Source of the DNA: Beijerinckiaceae bacterium
GTDB taxonomy: Bacteria > Pseudomonadota > Alphaproteobacteria > Rhizobiales > Beijerinckiaceae
Assembly: GCA_027532775.1 (NCBI GenBank)
Contig: JAPZTO010000003.1
Span: 806,001 to 870,000, forward strand
Length of the DNA: 64,000 nucleotides
Reading direction: 5' to 3'
How positions within the stretch are numbered: the stretch's first letter is position 1; the number at the start of each line of letters is the position of its first letter. The translations under genes were made by a program, and so were the position numbers. This document shows, in pieces, positions 43,980 to 52,934 of the stretch. The notes beneath the pieces were generated by a model. The model made no database searches and was not told where the DNA came from. It worked only from the letters and a program-made list of their open reading frames with translations.

Positions 43980-45299
43980 ATGAGCGGCAACGCGATCGCC
44001 CTGCTCGGCTTTGCCGGGATGCTTCTTCTGATCGCGCTGCGCATGCCGGTCGGCCTTGCCATGCTGGTTGTCGGCGGGGCGGGCTATGCCTCGTTCGTCG
44101 GCACGCCTGTCTTTCTCAACTATCTGAAGACAACGCCGTATTACCTGTTCTCGAACTACACGCTGTCGGTCATCCCGCTCTTCGTGCTGATGGGCGCCTT
44201 CGCCGAGAAGACAGGCCTGTCCTCCGGCCTGTTCCGCGCGATGGCGGCCCTTGTCGGCCACCGGCGCGGCGGCATGGGCATCGCGGTGATCGGCTCCTGC
44301 ACGGCCTTCGGCGCGATCTGCGGCTCTTCTGTCGCCACGACCGCCACCTTCGGCCGGGCGGCGCTGCCGGAAATGATCCGCGGCGGTTATGCGCCGGGCA
44401 TTTCGGCCGGCACGGTGGCGGTGGGCGGCACGCTCGGCATCCTGATCCCGCCTTCGGTGATCCTCGTCGTCTATGCGATCTCGACCGAACAGAACATCGT
44501 CAAGCTGTTCATGGCCGCGCTCATACCCGGGCTGATGGCCGCGATCTTCTATGTGCTGGTGATCCTGTGGCTCGCCCGCCGCAACCCCGAGGCCATGCCG
44601 GTTCACGCGCCATTGCCCTGGCCGGAGCGGCTTCGGGCCTTGGGCGGGGTCTGGTCCTCGCTCGTGATCGCGATCGTGGTGGTCGGCGGCATCTATGGTG
44701 GCATCTTCACCCCGACCGAGGCCGCGGCAGTGGGTGCCGTGGCGGTGCTCGCGGACGGGCTGATCCGGCGGACGATGACGCTCGAGAAATTCGGGCTGTC
44801 GCTGCGCCAGTCAGCCGAGACCTGCGGCATGATCTTCATGATCCTCCTCGGGGCCGAGGTGTTCAACGGGTTCCTTGCGCTCACCCAACTCCCCACCAAC
44901 GCGGCCGAGACCATCACCTCCTGGGGTCTGCCGCCCTATTTCGTGCTGATCGCGCTGCTCGCCTTCTACATCGTGCTCGGCGCGGTGATGGACGAGCTGG
45001 CGATGATCCTGCTTACCCTGCCGGTCTTCTTCCCGATCGTCACCGCACTCGATTTCGGCATGATGAGTGACGAGGTTGCGATCTGGTTCGGCATTCTCGT
45101 GCTGATTGTGGTCGGGATCGGGCTGGTCGCGCCGCCTGTCGGGCTCAACGTCTTCGTCATTTCAGCCATTGCCCGCACCATTCCGATCACGCAGATCTAT
45201 CGCGGCGTGCTGCCTTTCGTGGCGGCCGATATCGTGCGGCTCATGCTCTGCGTGGCCTTTCCCTCGCTTTCCTTGTGGCTTGTCCGCGTTCTCAGCTGA
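43980..45299 (+). CDS. TRAP transporter large permease (DctM family)
   Basis: A 439-residue inner-membrane transport subunit with about twelve hydrophobic segments. It has the DctM features PYYLFSNYTLSVIPLFVLMG, GSCTAFGAICGSSVATTATF and VGGTLGILIPPSVILVVYAI, where the Na+-binding loops lie, then EVFNGFLALTQLPTNAAE. With the two preceding genes it forms a complete Na+-dependent TRAP system. Confidence 0.94.
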   Translation: MSGNAIALLGFAGMLLLIALRMPVGLAMLVVGGAGYASFVGTPVFLNYLKTTPYYLFSNYTLSVIPLFVLMGAFAEKTGLSSGLFRAMAALVGHRRGGMGIAVIGSCTAFGAICGSSVATTATFGRAALPEMIRGGYAPGISAGTVAVGGTLGILIPPSVILVVYAISTEQNIVKLFMAALIPGLMAAIFYVLVILWLARRNPEAMPVHAPLPWPERLRALGGVWSSLVIAIVVVGGIYGGIFTPTEAAAVGAVAVLADGLIRRTMTLEKFGLSLRQSAETCGMIFMILLGAEVFNGFLALTQLPTNAAETITSWGLPPYFVLIALLAFYIVLGAVMDELAMILLTLPVFFPIVTALDFGMMSDEVAIWFGILVLIVVGIGLVAPPVGLNVFVISAIARTIPITQIYRGVLPFVAADIVRLMLCVAFPSLSLWLVRVLS

Positions 45300-45386
45300 T
45301 CGCCTTCCTGACCCGGTTGATCGGCCTGGCGGGCTGTCGCATAACCAAGACGCAGCAGGCCGGAACGTGGCCGGGAGGGCAGCATC

Positions 45387-45701
45387 ATGGTGGAAGACCT
45401 GACGCGCGAGGAGATCAAGGCGGGCCTCGAAAGTGGCTCCATCCTGCTGGTCGATGTGCGCGAGCCGCATGAATTCGCCGCCGGGCATATTCCCGGCTCG
45501 GTCTCGCTGCCGCTGTCCCGCTTCTCGGTCGATGACCTGCCCCCGGCTGAAGGCAAGCGGGTGGTGCTGTCCTGTGCCGCCGGCATCCGCTCGATGCAGG
45601 CGGCCATGCTGGCCCATCAACAAGGCCGGGCCATCGATGCGCATTACCGGGGCGGCTTCAAGGACTGGTTTTTCGCCGGAGAGCCGGTCGAGCAGGGTTG
45701 A
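45387..45701 (+). CDS. Rhodanese-like domain protein
   Basis: A 104-residue single-domain protein. The rhodanese fold has VDVREPHEFAAGHIPGSVSL and the active-site loop VLSCAAGIRSMQAA with Cys63, so a persulfide could form. Such proteins transfer sulfane sulfur, for example to cofactor synthesis or redox defence. It is encoded between the TRAP genes and the molybdoenzyme, 87 bp after dctM; sulfuration of the Mo cofactor of its neighbour is possible but only inferred. Confidence 0.88.
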   Translation: MVEDLTREEIKAGLESGSILLVDVREPHEFAAGHIPGSVSLPLSRFSVDDLPPAEGKRVVLSCAAGIRSMQAAMLAHQQGRAIDAHYRGGFKDWFFAGEPVEQG

Positions 45702-45773
45702 AAGCCCGGGCCAGCGGATTATCCTGAGCGCAACCGGCGGGAATCCTCCCGCAGCAACGCTTCAGGCACAATC

Positions 45774-48062
45774 ATGCGTCCAATGAAATTCGGAATGGGC
45801 CAGGCGCTCATGCGCGTGGAAGACCATCGCTTCCTTACGGGGCAGGGCCATTACGCGACCGATTACCGGCCGAAGGGCCAGCTTCACGGTTTCGTGCTGC
45901 GGGCGCCCTTTGCCAGCGCGACCTTCACCCTCGGGGATCTCGCCGCCGCGCGGGCCATGCCCGGCGTGAGGCTGATCCTGACGCATGCCGAGGTGGCCCA
46001 TCTGGGTGACCTGCCCTGCCAGGCGCCGATCAAGAATACCGATGGCTCCATGCCGCCGATGCCGTCCTATCCGGTCCTGCCGAAGGACCGCGTGCGGCAT
46101 GTCGGCGAGGCGGTGGCGTTCATCGTCGCCGAGACGCTCGAGCAGGCCAAGGACGCGGCCGAGGCCATCGAGATTCGATGGAAAGAGGCGCCCGTCGTCT
46201 CGGATGTCGCGGCGGCCCGCCAGCCCGGTGCGCCGCTCGTCCATGCCGAAGCGCCGGGCAATGTCGCCTTCGACCATGTGCTCGGCGACCAGGCGAAGAC
46301 CGATGCGATCTTCGCCAAGGCGCCGCGTGTCATCGGGCTCGACATTGTCAACAGCCGGATCATCGCGAATTACATGGAGCCCCGCACCATCGTGGCGGAG
46401 CCGGCGAAAGGCGGAGGCTGGCGTGTCACGCTCGGCAGCCAGGGCGTGCATGGCATCCGCAACACGCTGGCGAAGTTCATCTTCAAGATCGACCCCGCCA
46501 CCCTGCGCGTCGTGACGCCGGATGTCGGCGGTGGCTTCGGCACCAAGAGCTTCATGTATCGCGAATATCCCCTCGCGCTGCATGCCGCGATGGTGCTCGA
46601 CGCGCCGGTTGGCTGGACCTCCGACCGTTCGGAGCATTTCTTCGCCTGCGCGCACGGGCGTGACAATCTCACCCGGGCCGAGATGGCGCTGGACGAGAAG
46701 GGCCGCTTCCTCGCGATGCGGGTGATGCTGGACGCCAATATGGGCGCCTATCTCTCGCAATACGGGCCCTATATCCCCTGGATCGGCTCGACCATGCTGA
46801 CGGGGGTCTATGACATTCCCGCCGGCTATACCCGCATCCGCGGCATCTATTCGAATTCTGTGCCGTTCGATGCCTATCGCGGCGCCGGCCGGCCGGAAGC
46901 CGCCTATGCGATCGAGCGCCTCGTTGACTACATCGCGGATGAAACCGGCCTCGACCGTGTCAAGCTGCGCAAGCTGAACTTCATCAAGCCGCGCCGGATG
47001 CCCTACAAGACCGTGACCGGGCGGGTCTATGATTCCGGCGATTTCGCCGCCCATATGGAGGCTGCGCTCGACAAGGCGGACTGGAAGGGCTTCCCGGCCC
47101 GGCTCAAGGCGTCGAAGAAGGCCGGCAGGCTGCGCGGCATCGGCTTCGGCGTCTACATCGAGGCCTGCGGCGGCGGCTCGCCCGAGCCGGCCTACCTGAC
47201 GCTCGAGAAGGATGGCAGCGTGACCGTGAAGATCGGCACGCAATCGAACGGGCAGGGGCACGAGACCGCCTATGCCCAGCTCGTCGCGCAGCATCTCGAC
47301 CTGCCGCTGGAGCGGATCCGGGTGAAGCAGGGCGACACGAATGACACGCCGACCGGTTCGGGCACGGGCGGCTCGCGCTCGATCCCGGTCGGCGGGGCTG
47401 CAGTGGCGCGGGCGGCGGAGTTGCTCGCGGATGTCGTCACCACGCTGGCGGCCGATGCGCTCGAGGCCGGCAAGGGTGATCTCGAGATTGCCGATGGCAC
47501 TGTCCGGATCGCCGGTACGGATCGCCGGTTGACCTATGCCGAGATCGCAGCCCTGCCGGCTGCGCGGGGCAAGCTCTCGACGCAGGCCGAGTTCAGGCCG
47601 CCCGAGGCGACCTATCCGAACGGCACCCATGTCTGCGAGGTCGAGATCGATCCGGAGACCGGGGAAACGCAGATCGTCAATTTCGTCATCGTCGATGATT
47701 TCGGCGTGACGCTGAACCCGATCCTGCTTGCCGGCCAGATCCATGGCGGCGCGGCGCAGGGGATCGGGCAGGCCATGGTCGAGCGTTTCGTGCAGGACGA
47801 GAAGGGCCAGATCCTGACGGCCAGCTTCCTCGACTATGCCATGCCGCGCGCGACCGATATCCCGAATTTCCAGTTCGAAACGCGCAACGTGCCCTGCACG
47901 ACCAACGCGATCGGCGTGAAGGGGGCCGGCGAGGCCGGGACGATCGGCGCGGCACCGGCCGTGATGAATGCGATCGTCGATGCGCTCCGGCGGGCGAAGG
48001 GCATCCGCCATATCGACATGCCGGCCAATGCGCTGGCGATCTGGGAGGCGCTGCGGCGCTAG
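45774..48062 (+). CDS. Xanthine dehydrogenase/CO dehydrogenase-family molybdopterin-binding subunit (CoxL form II-like)
   Basis: A 762-residue large subunit of the molybdenum hydroxylase family. The N-terminal segment (GQALMRVEDHRFLTGQGHYA), DVGGGFGTKSF and the active-site motif AYRGAGRPEAAYAIERLVD (about 367) are present, with GQGHETAYAQLVAQ and the catalytic Glu region GVKGAGEAGTIGAAPA near the C-terminus. AYRGAGR identifies the form II group; form I CO dehydrogenases have AYxCSFR. So this is likelier an aldehyde or heterocycle oxidase than a CO dehydrogenase. No FeS or FAD subunit gene is adjacent. A second ATG at 45783 is possible. Confidence 0.9.
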   Translation: MRPMKFGMGQALMRVEDHRFLTGQGHYATDYRPKGQLHGFVLRAPFASATFTLGDLAAARAMPGVRLILTHAEVAHLGDLPCQAPIKNTDGSMPPMPSYPVLPKDRVRHVGEAVAFIVAETLEQAKDAAEAIEIRWKEAPVVSDVAAARQPGAPLVHAEAPGNVAFDHVLGDQAKTDAIFAKAPRVIGLDIVNSRIIANYMEPRTIVAEPAKGGGWRVTLGSQGVHGIRNTLAKFIFKIDPATLRVVTPDVGGGFGTKSFMYREYPLALHAAMVLDAPVGWTSDRSEHFFACAHGRDNLTRAEMALDEKGRFLAMRVMLDANMGAYLSQYGPYIPWIGSTMLTGVYDIPAGYTRIRGIYSNSVPFDAYRGAGRPEAAYAIERLVDYIADETGLDRVKLRKLNFIKPRRMPYKTVTGRVYDSGDFAAHMEAALDKADWKGFPARLKASKKAGRLRGIGFGVYIEACGGGSPEPAYLTLEKDGSVTVKIGTQSNGQGHETAYAQLVAQHLDLPLERIRVKQGDTNDTPTGSGTGGSRSIPVGGAAVARAAELLADVVTTLAADALEAGKGDLEIADGTVRIAGTDRRLTYAEIAALPAARGKLSTQAEFRPPEATYPNGTHVCEVEIDPETGETQIVNFVIVDDFGVTLNPILLAGQIHGGAAQGIGQAMVERFVQDEKGQILTASFLDYAMPRATDIPNFQFETRNVPCTTNAIGVKGAGEAGTIGAAPAVMNAIVDALRRAKGIRHIDMPANALAIWEALRR

Positions 48063-48227
48063 GGAAAGCGAAAATGCGCGGCTGCGCCGATCACGAGCGT
48101 GTGAAGCGCAGCCGCCTTTGCAAGAATGCAACAAATTAGACCTAGACAAAGTCTGGTCTGCCTCCAAGGTGGGGTGGATGCGGGCGTGGCACCGGGCCTC
48201 GACCTCCACCAAAAGAAGGAATTTCCC

Positions 48228-48656
48228 ATGCGTCGTGCCGTTATTCTTGCCACGCTCCTGGCGGTTGGCGTTGGTGCCGCCTATGCGCAATCGGCCGCGA
48301 TCGGCCAGCGCAAGGACCAGTTCAAGGCCATGGGTGGCGCGGCGACCCCGATCGGCAAGATGCTGCGCGGTGAAGATGCCTTCAACCTCGCCGCGGTGCA
48401 GAGCGGCCTGCGCACGATCCAGGCCAATGCCAAGACGCTGCCGGGCCTGTTCCCGGATGATTCCAAGACCGGTGACACCAAGGCCCTGCCGGCCATCTGG
48501 GAGAACAAGGCCAAGTTCACCGGCATCTTCACCAAGCTGGAAGCCGATGCCACGGCCGCCCTTGCGGCGATCAAGGACGAAGCCAGCATGAAGGCCGAGA
48601 TGCCGAAGGTGCTCGGCAATTGCGGCGCCTGCCATCAGGAATTCCGCGCCCGCTGA
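48228..48656 (+). CDS. Class II cytochrome c (c'/c-556 type)
   Basis: A 142-residue periplasmic cytochrome. A signal peptide (RRAVILATLLAVGVGAAYAQ) is followed by a four-helix-bundle region with IGQRKDQFKAMGG at its start and the haem-binding CGACH near the C-terminus (about 132-136), the placement typical of class II. The function is electron transfer or gas binding. AAGAAGGAA precedes the ATG. The cytochrome b gene starts 12 bp after it. Confidence 0.92.
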   Translation: MRRAVILATLLAVGVGAAYAQSAAIGQRKDQFKAMGGAATPIGKMLRGEDAFNLAAVQSGLRTIQANAKTLPGLFPDDSKTGDTKALPAIWENKAKFTGIFTKLEADATAALAAIKDEASMKAEMPKVLGNCGACHQEFRAR

Positions 48657-48668
48657 GGAAAGCCAGCC

Positions 48669-49391
48669 ATGTCGGGAAAAGGCCGCACCCATCCGGGCAC
48701 GGTACGGGCGTGGGACTGGCCCACCCGCGCCTTTCACTGGCTGCTTGTCAGCCTGATCCTCTCGGCGTGGCTCAGCTTCGAACTGGCGAACCGGATCGGG
48801 GATCCCACGCTGAAATGGCATCGCTGGAACGGCTATGCCATTCTGGTGCTGCTGGTTTTCCGCCTGATCTGGGGGGTGGTCGGTTCCTCGACCGCCCGCT
48901 GGGCCAGCTTCGTCCGGGGGCCGGGGGCGATGCTGCGCTACGGGCTCGGGATGATGCGCGGCGAGAAGGCGCGCTATCTCGGCCATAACCCGGTCGGGAC
49001 GGCGATGATCCTGATCCTGCTTGCGGCTGTCGGCATGCAGGCCATGCTCGGCCTGTTCGCGCTCGAGCATAACGAGATCACGGCCGGCCCGCTCAAGCGG
49101 TTGATCTCGGACGAGACCGCCAAGGTCATCACGGACCTGCATGTGCGGGGGTTCAACATCATCATCGCCTTCGCGGTCATCCATGTCCTGGCCAATGCTG
49201 GCTACGGCATGATGACGGGCGAGCCGCTGATCCAGGCGATGGTGACCGGAAAGAAACCGGCCGAACCCTATGTCGACGCGGCGGAAATGGTGCCGGTGCC
49301 GTCTGTCACATTCCGCGCGCTGGTCGTGCTGGCGATGTCGATCGTCATCGTGTTCGGCGGGATCATGCTGGCGGGCGGGCGAATTTTCTAG
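48669..49391 (+). CDS. Cytochrome b561/b-type di-haem membrane protein
   Basis: A 240-residue inner-membrane protein with four to five helices. Histidines that could ligate haem occur in AWDWPTRAFHWLLVSLILSA, LKWHRWNGYAILVLLVFRL and DLHVRGFNIIIAFAVIHVLA, with GHNPVGTAMILILLAAVGMQ between them. This is the Ni/Fe-hydrogenase-type b cytochrome fold, often paired with a small cytochrome c. With the preceding gene it probably forms a quinone-to-cytochrome relay. Confidence 0.9.
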   Translation: MSGKGRTHPGTVRAWDWPTRAFHWLLVSLILSAWLSFELANRIGDPTLKWHRWNGYAILVLLVFRLIWGVVGSSTARWASFVRGPGAMLRYGLGMMRGEKARYLGHNPVGTAMILILLAAVGMQAMLGLFALEHNEITAGPLKRLISDETAKVITDLHVRGFNIIIAFAVIHVLANAGYGMMTGEPLIQAMVTGKKPAEPYVDAAEMVPVPSVTFRALVVLAMSIVIVFGGIMLAGGRIF

Positions 49392-49428
49392 CGGAAATCA
49401 GCGCCGGATCAGACACAGGCTCCGGCGG

Positions 49429-50040
49429 TCAGTCCATCACCGCGGCCTTGAGGATCACCACCATCGTGGCATGGCCGGGTTCATCCCCGATGCAACGGAT
49501 GATATGCTGCCGGTCGCAGCGATAGCGCAGGGTTTCGCCGGCGCGCGCCACTTCCGTCACGCCGCCGACCTCGACCTCGAAGGCGCCGCTGATCACCGAG
49601 AGGTTCTCCACCGATCCGCGCTGATGCGCATCCGAATCCAGCACGGCGCCGGGTTCGGCCTGCACGTCATACCATTGCAGCCATTCCACGGTCTTCAGCC
49701 AGCCGACAATGGCGAGGCGCATCTTGCCGTCATCGGAGACGAGGATCGGCGTATCGCCCTTGCTCGACCGCTCGATGAAGGGCTCTTCCTCCGAGGAGAC
49801 GAGGAAGCGCTCGATCGAGACATCAAGCGCCTGGCTGAGACGCCAGATGGTCGCCAGCGTCGGATTGGTCTCGTTGCGCTCGATCTGGCTGATGATCGAC
49901 TTGGCGACGCCGCTCTGCTCGGCGAGTTCCGACAGCGAGAGGTTATACGCCTTGCGCAGGCGCTGGATGGTCTTGCCCAGCTGCCCGGACAGCGCCACGG
50001 CGCCGGCATCCATCTCGCGCGGTTTGTCCTTGTCCTGCAT
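49429..50040 (-). CDS. XRE family transcriptional regulator with cupin sensor domain
   Basis: A 203-residue regulator. The N-terminal helix-turn-helix (about 20-75, with LAEQSGVAKSIISQIERNET and PTLATIWRLSQALDV) is followed by a cupin barrel (about 105-195, EPGAVLDSDAHQRGSVENLS to QHIIRCIGDEPGHATMVVIL). This two-domain type often controls metabolite use or transport. A perfect palindrome lies 26 bp upstream of its start and may be its own operator. It starts 92 bp after the TRAP binding protein gene on the same strand. Confidence 0.9.
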   Translation of the reverse strand: MQDKDKPREMDAGAVALSGQLGKTIQRLRKAYNLSLSELAEQSGVAKSIISQIERNETNPTLATIWRLSQALDVSIERFLVSSEEEPFIERSSKGDTPILVSDDGKMRLAIVGWLKTVEWLQWYDVQAEPGAVLDSDAHQRGSVENLSVISGAFEVEVGGVTEVARAGETLRYRCDRQHIIRCIGDEPGHATMVVILKAAVMD

Positions 50041-50066
50041 GACCGATCTGAGGTTGTTTTGTCAGG

Positions 50067-50080
50067 CGAACGATCGTTCG
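50067..50080. promoter_or_regulatory. Palindromic operator candidate of the XRE-cupin gene
   Basis: CGAACGATCGTTCG is a perfect 14-bp palindrome in the 92-bp gap, 26 bp before the regulator's ATG. Confidence 0.6.
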
Positions 50081-50132
50081 TTGCACCGAACTTCTTTTGC
50101 CCCAGCCTCGGCCCCTGCGCAAGATGCCGGGT

Positions 50133-51206
50133 TCAATCTCCCTGCATCGCGAGCGAGCCGGCCAGGGTCACGCGGCGCCACGGCCGGGCGCGGGCACGCG
50201 AGGCCTCCATCGAGGCGATGATCCGGCCGGAAAGCTCCGATTTCGCGGCGAGATCCTGCACGAGGTCGCGGGCATGCTGCCGCGCGGCGGCGAGGAGTTC
50301 CGCCGGCAGGCGGCGGAGCTGGACCTGGTGGGTGCCGACAAGCTCCAGCATCGCGCCGGCATTGTCGTTCTGCGCCTCGACAAGGCCGCGCGCATGGGCC
50401 TCCGCCGAGGCTGCCTCCACCATGGCGCGATGGGCGGGCGAGAGCTTCTCCCAGGCCGGGAGATGGATGATCGCCTCTGCCGCGCCATTCGGCTTGTTGA
50501 AGCCCGGCGCGTAGTAGAAGGGCGCCGGCTTGTAGAGCCCGAGCGGCAGGTCATTCACCGGGGCGAGGAATTCGACGGCATCGATCACACCCGAGGAGAG
50601 CGAGATCAGCAGGTCGCCCGGCGCGATGGTCAGGGCCGTCGCCCCCATGCGCTGCCAGAGTTCGGCGCCGAGGCCCTGCGCGCGGATCTTGAGGCCGCGG
50701 ATATCGGCGGCCGAGCCCAGTTCGCGCTTGAACCAGCCGGCCATGGAGGGGCCGGTATTGCCGGCGAGCAGCGGCTTTACGCCAAACGGGCGATAGAGCT
50801 CGTCCCACAAAGCCTGCCCGCCCCCGCGTTCCAGCCAGGCCTGATGTTCGATCGGATCCGGGCCGAAGGGCAGGGTGGTGAAGGCATTGGCGGCGGGGTT
50901 CTTGCCCTGCCAGAAAAAGGCGGCGGAATGGCCCATTTCCACCGTGCCGTTGCCCACGGCATCGAGAACCTGCAAGGCCGGAACGATTTCGCCCGCGCCG
51001 AAAAGCTGGATCTCGAAGCTGCCGCCCGAGAGTTCGGCGACGCGCCGCGCGAGATAGGCGGCGGCAATGCCGGGGCCGGGCAGGTTCTTCGGCCAGGAGG
51101 TGGCCATGCGCCAGCGGATGCGTTCCTGCGCATGAACGGCGGGGGCCGCGAGCAGGGCCGGGCCGGCCGCGGCACCGGCAAGCAGGGAGCGGCGGGTGCG
51201 GGTCAT
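50133..51206 (-). CDS. Orphan TRAP transporter substrate-binding protein (TakP-like)
   Basis: A 357-residue periplasmic receptor with a twin-arginine-like signal (TRTRRSLLAGAAAGPALLAA, cleavage near 27). Its mature start IRWRMATSWPKNLPGPGIAA and the segments FGAGEIVPALQVLDAVGNGT and HSAAFFWQGKNPA resemble the TakP group that binds 2-oxo acids as dimers. No DctQ or DctM genes are adjacent, so it may use the permeases of another system. ATG 51206 with GAGGAAG; it starts 11 nt after thiD. Confidence 0.88.
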   Translation of the reverse strand: MTRTRRSLLAGAAAGPALLAAPAVHAQERIRWRMATSWPKNLPGPGIAAAYLARRVAELSGGSFEIQLFGAGEIVPALQVLDAVGNGTVEMGHSAAFFWQGKNPAANAFTTLPFGPDPIEHQAWLERGGGQALWDELYRPFGVKPLLAGNTGPSMAGWFKRELGSAADIRGLKIRAQGLGAELWQRMGATALTIAPGDLLISLSSGVIDAVEFLAPVNDLPLGLYKPAPFYYAPGFNKPNGAAEAIIHLPAWEKLSPAHRAMVEAASAEAHARGLVEAQNDNAGAMLELVGTHQVQLRRLPAELLAAARQHARDLVQDLAAKSELSGRIIASMEASRARARPWRRVTLAGSLAMQGD

Positions 51207-51217
51207 GGCGGGCTTCC

Positions 51218-52015
51218 TCACCAGAATGCGTGGAAATGATGGGTCGGGCCATGACCCTGCCCGATGCGGAGGCGATCCGCCGCAGCGATGGCGGCATGGA
51301 CATAGGCCTTGGCGGTGGCGACGGCGTCCTCGAGGGAATGCCCCTTGGCCAGTTCCGCTGCGATGGCCGAGGACAGGGTGCAGCCCGTGCCATGGCTGTT
51401 GCGTGAGGGAATGCGCGGGGCGGAGAAATGCCTGAGGCCACCGGGCGTGACGAGCACGTCGACCGCCTCGGCGCCGGTGCCATGCCCGCCCTTCATCAGC
51501 ACAGCGCGCGGGCCGAAAGCGAGCAGGGCGCGGCCCTGCTCTTCCATGATGGCGATTGTTCCCGCCACGGGTTGCCCGAGCAGCCGCGCGGCCTCGTGCA
51601 GGTTCGGTGTCAGCAGGTCGGCGCGGGGCAGCAGGCGGGCGACCAGTGTGGCGATGGCCGCTTCCGTCAGCAGCGGATCGCCGCTGGCCGCGACCATGAC
51701 CGGATCGACGACGACCGGGCCGGCGAAGGTGCCGGCGAGGCTGCCAGCCACGGCCTCGATCGTGGCCGGAACCGAGAGCATGCCGATTTTCACGGCGTTG
51801 ACCGGGATATCGTCCAGCACCGACCGGATCTGCTGCCGCACGAAATCCGGCGGGACATCATGGATGCCCTGCACGCCGAGCGTGTTCTGCGCCGTCAGGG
51901 CGGTGATGACGCTGGCGCCATAGACGCCGAGGGCGGAGAAGGTTTTCAGATCCGCCTGGATCCCGGCACCGCCGCCCGAATCCGAGCCGGCAATGGTGAG
52001 GGCAATGGCAGTCAT
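51218..52015 (-). CDS. thiD: Hydroxymethylpyrimidine/phosphomethylpyrimidine kinase
   Basis: A 265-residue ribokinase-family enzyme that phosphorylates HMP and HMP-P to give HMP-PP for thiamine assembly. The N-terminal [20 protein letters not shown] and the C-terminal [20 protein letters not shown] (catalytic Cys/anion hole) are diagnostic. Its ATG overlaps the thiM stop (ATGA). It is expressed from the riboswitch-controlled transcript. Confidence 0.96.
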   Translation of the reverse strand: MTAIALTIAGSDSGGGAGIQADLKTFSALGVYGASVITALTAQNTLGVQGIHDVPPDFVRQQIRSVLDDIPVNAVKIGMLSVPATIEAVAGSLAGTFAGPVVVDPVMVAASGDPLLTEAAIATLVARLLPRADLLTPNLHEAARLLGQPVAGTIAIMEEQGRALLAFGPRAVLMKGGHGTGAEAVDVLVTPGGLRHFSAPRIPSRNSHGTGCTLSSAIAAELAKGHSLEDAVATAKAYVHAAIAAADRLRIGQGHGPTHHFHAFW

Positions 52016-52803
52016 GGTGTATCTCCTCCGGCAGGGGCGAGGCGCATCCTCCCGGCGATGTCCTCCGGGGTGAGGGCGGCGAGGCTGTCGATCAGGTGGA
52101 CGGCAAAGCTGCCGGGGCCGCGGGCGAGGCCGGCCGCCTGTTCGGCGGCGATGTTGAGCACCGACAGCCCGGTGGCAGCCGCGAGGACCGGATCAGGCTC
52201 GACGGCGAGGCAGGCGGCGAGGATCGCGCCCAGGAGGCAGCCGGCGGCGGTAATGTCCTGCAGCAGCGGGTGGCCATTGGCGAGCGCGAGGGCCTGCCCG
52301 CCAAGGCGGATCCGATCCACCGGCCCTGTCACGACAAGGCAGGAGCGGGCGGGAATGTCCGCCGCGAAGGCCTCCGCCTCAGCCGGGTTCAGCTTCAGGA
52401 TGGTCGGGGTTTCGGCCATCAGCGCCAGCGCCAATGCCCGCCGGCGAGGGGAGCGGTCGGCGAAGGCGGGGTCCAGCACGAAGGGCCGGCCCAAACGGGA
52501 ACAGGCGGCCGCGGCGCGGGGCAGGGCGGCGAAGCGCTCGCCATCGAGCATGCCGAGATTGAGCAGCACGGCGGCGCTGCCGGCCACGAAATCCTCGATC
52601 TCGTCGGGATGGGTCGTCAGCGTCGGGACGGCGCCGATCGCCAGCAGGCCATTCGCCGTCAGGGCTTGTGCAACCGGGTTGGTCAGCGCGTGGATGCGCG
52701 GGCGCTGCTGCCGCAGGCGCGCGAGAGAGGCGCCGCAGCGCGCGGCCCAGAGGGCAGTGTCGGGAGCGGGAGCGCCCGGTGCGGGCGCTGGAACCATCTG
52801 CAT
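52012..52803 (-). CDS. thiM: Hydroxyethylthiazole kinase
   Basis: A 263-residue kinase that phosphorylates the thiazole precursor of thiamine (salvage). [20 protein letters not shown] and [11 protein letters not shown] are characteristic, and [18 protein letters not shown] corresponds to the catalytic Cys loop. GGAGGAAAGCG directly precedes the ATG and is part of the TPP riboswitch region. thiD follows with a 4-bp overlap. No thiE gene is present here. Confidence 0.93.
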   Translation of the reverse strand: MQMVPAPAPGAPAPDTALWAARCGASLARLRQQRPRIHALTNPVAQALTANGLLAIGAVPTLTTHPDEIEDFVAGSAAVLLNLGMLDGERFAALPRAAAACSRLGRPFVLDPAFADRSPRRRALALALMAETPTILKLNPAEAEAFAADIPARSCLVVTGPVDRIRLGGQALALANGHPLLQDITAAGCLLGAILAACLAVEPDPVLAAATGLSVLNIAAEQAAGLARGPGSFAVHLIDSLAALTPEDIAGRMRLAPAGGDTP

Positions 52804-52805
52804 CG

Positions 52806-52893
52806 CTTTCCTCCGCCGGCATGACCCGGTTCAGGTTCGATGGGTTGGCGGGAAGCCTCTCAGCCCGGCTTTCCGGGCACCCCAAGCGTGTTC
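52806..52893 (-). promoter_or_regulatory. TPP riboswitch (THI element)
   Basis: On the minus strand the conserved THI-box is complete: GGGGTGCC...GCTGAGA...AACCTGAACCGGGTCATGCCGGCGGAGG. The P1/P2 stems and the pyrimidine-sensor helix are recognisable. It ends at the Shine-Dalgarno of thiM, which suggests that TPP binding blocks translation initiation. Confidence 0.97.
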
Positions 52894-52934
52894 TTTGTTA
52901 GCTAATCCCTCGCGCGGGCTTTGGCAACCGCTCC

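Noticed and set aside
45762-49184. A 1140-residue minus-strand frame opposite CoxL and the cytochrome genes
   Set aside because: The opposite strand encodes recognised molybdoenzyme and cytochrome motifs throughout; the antisense frame is Arg/His/Asp-rich shadow sequence.
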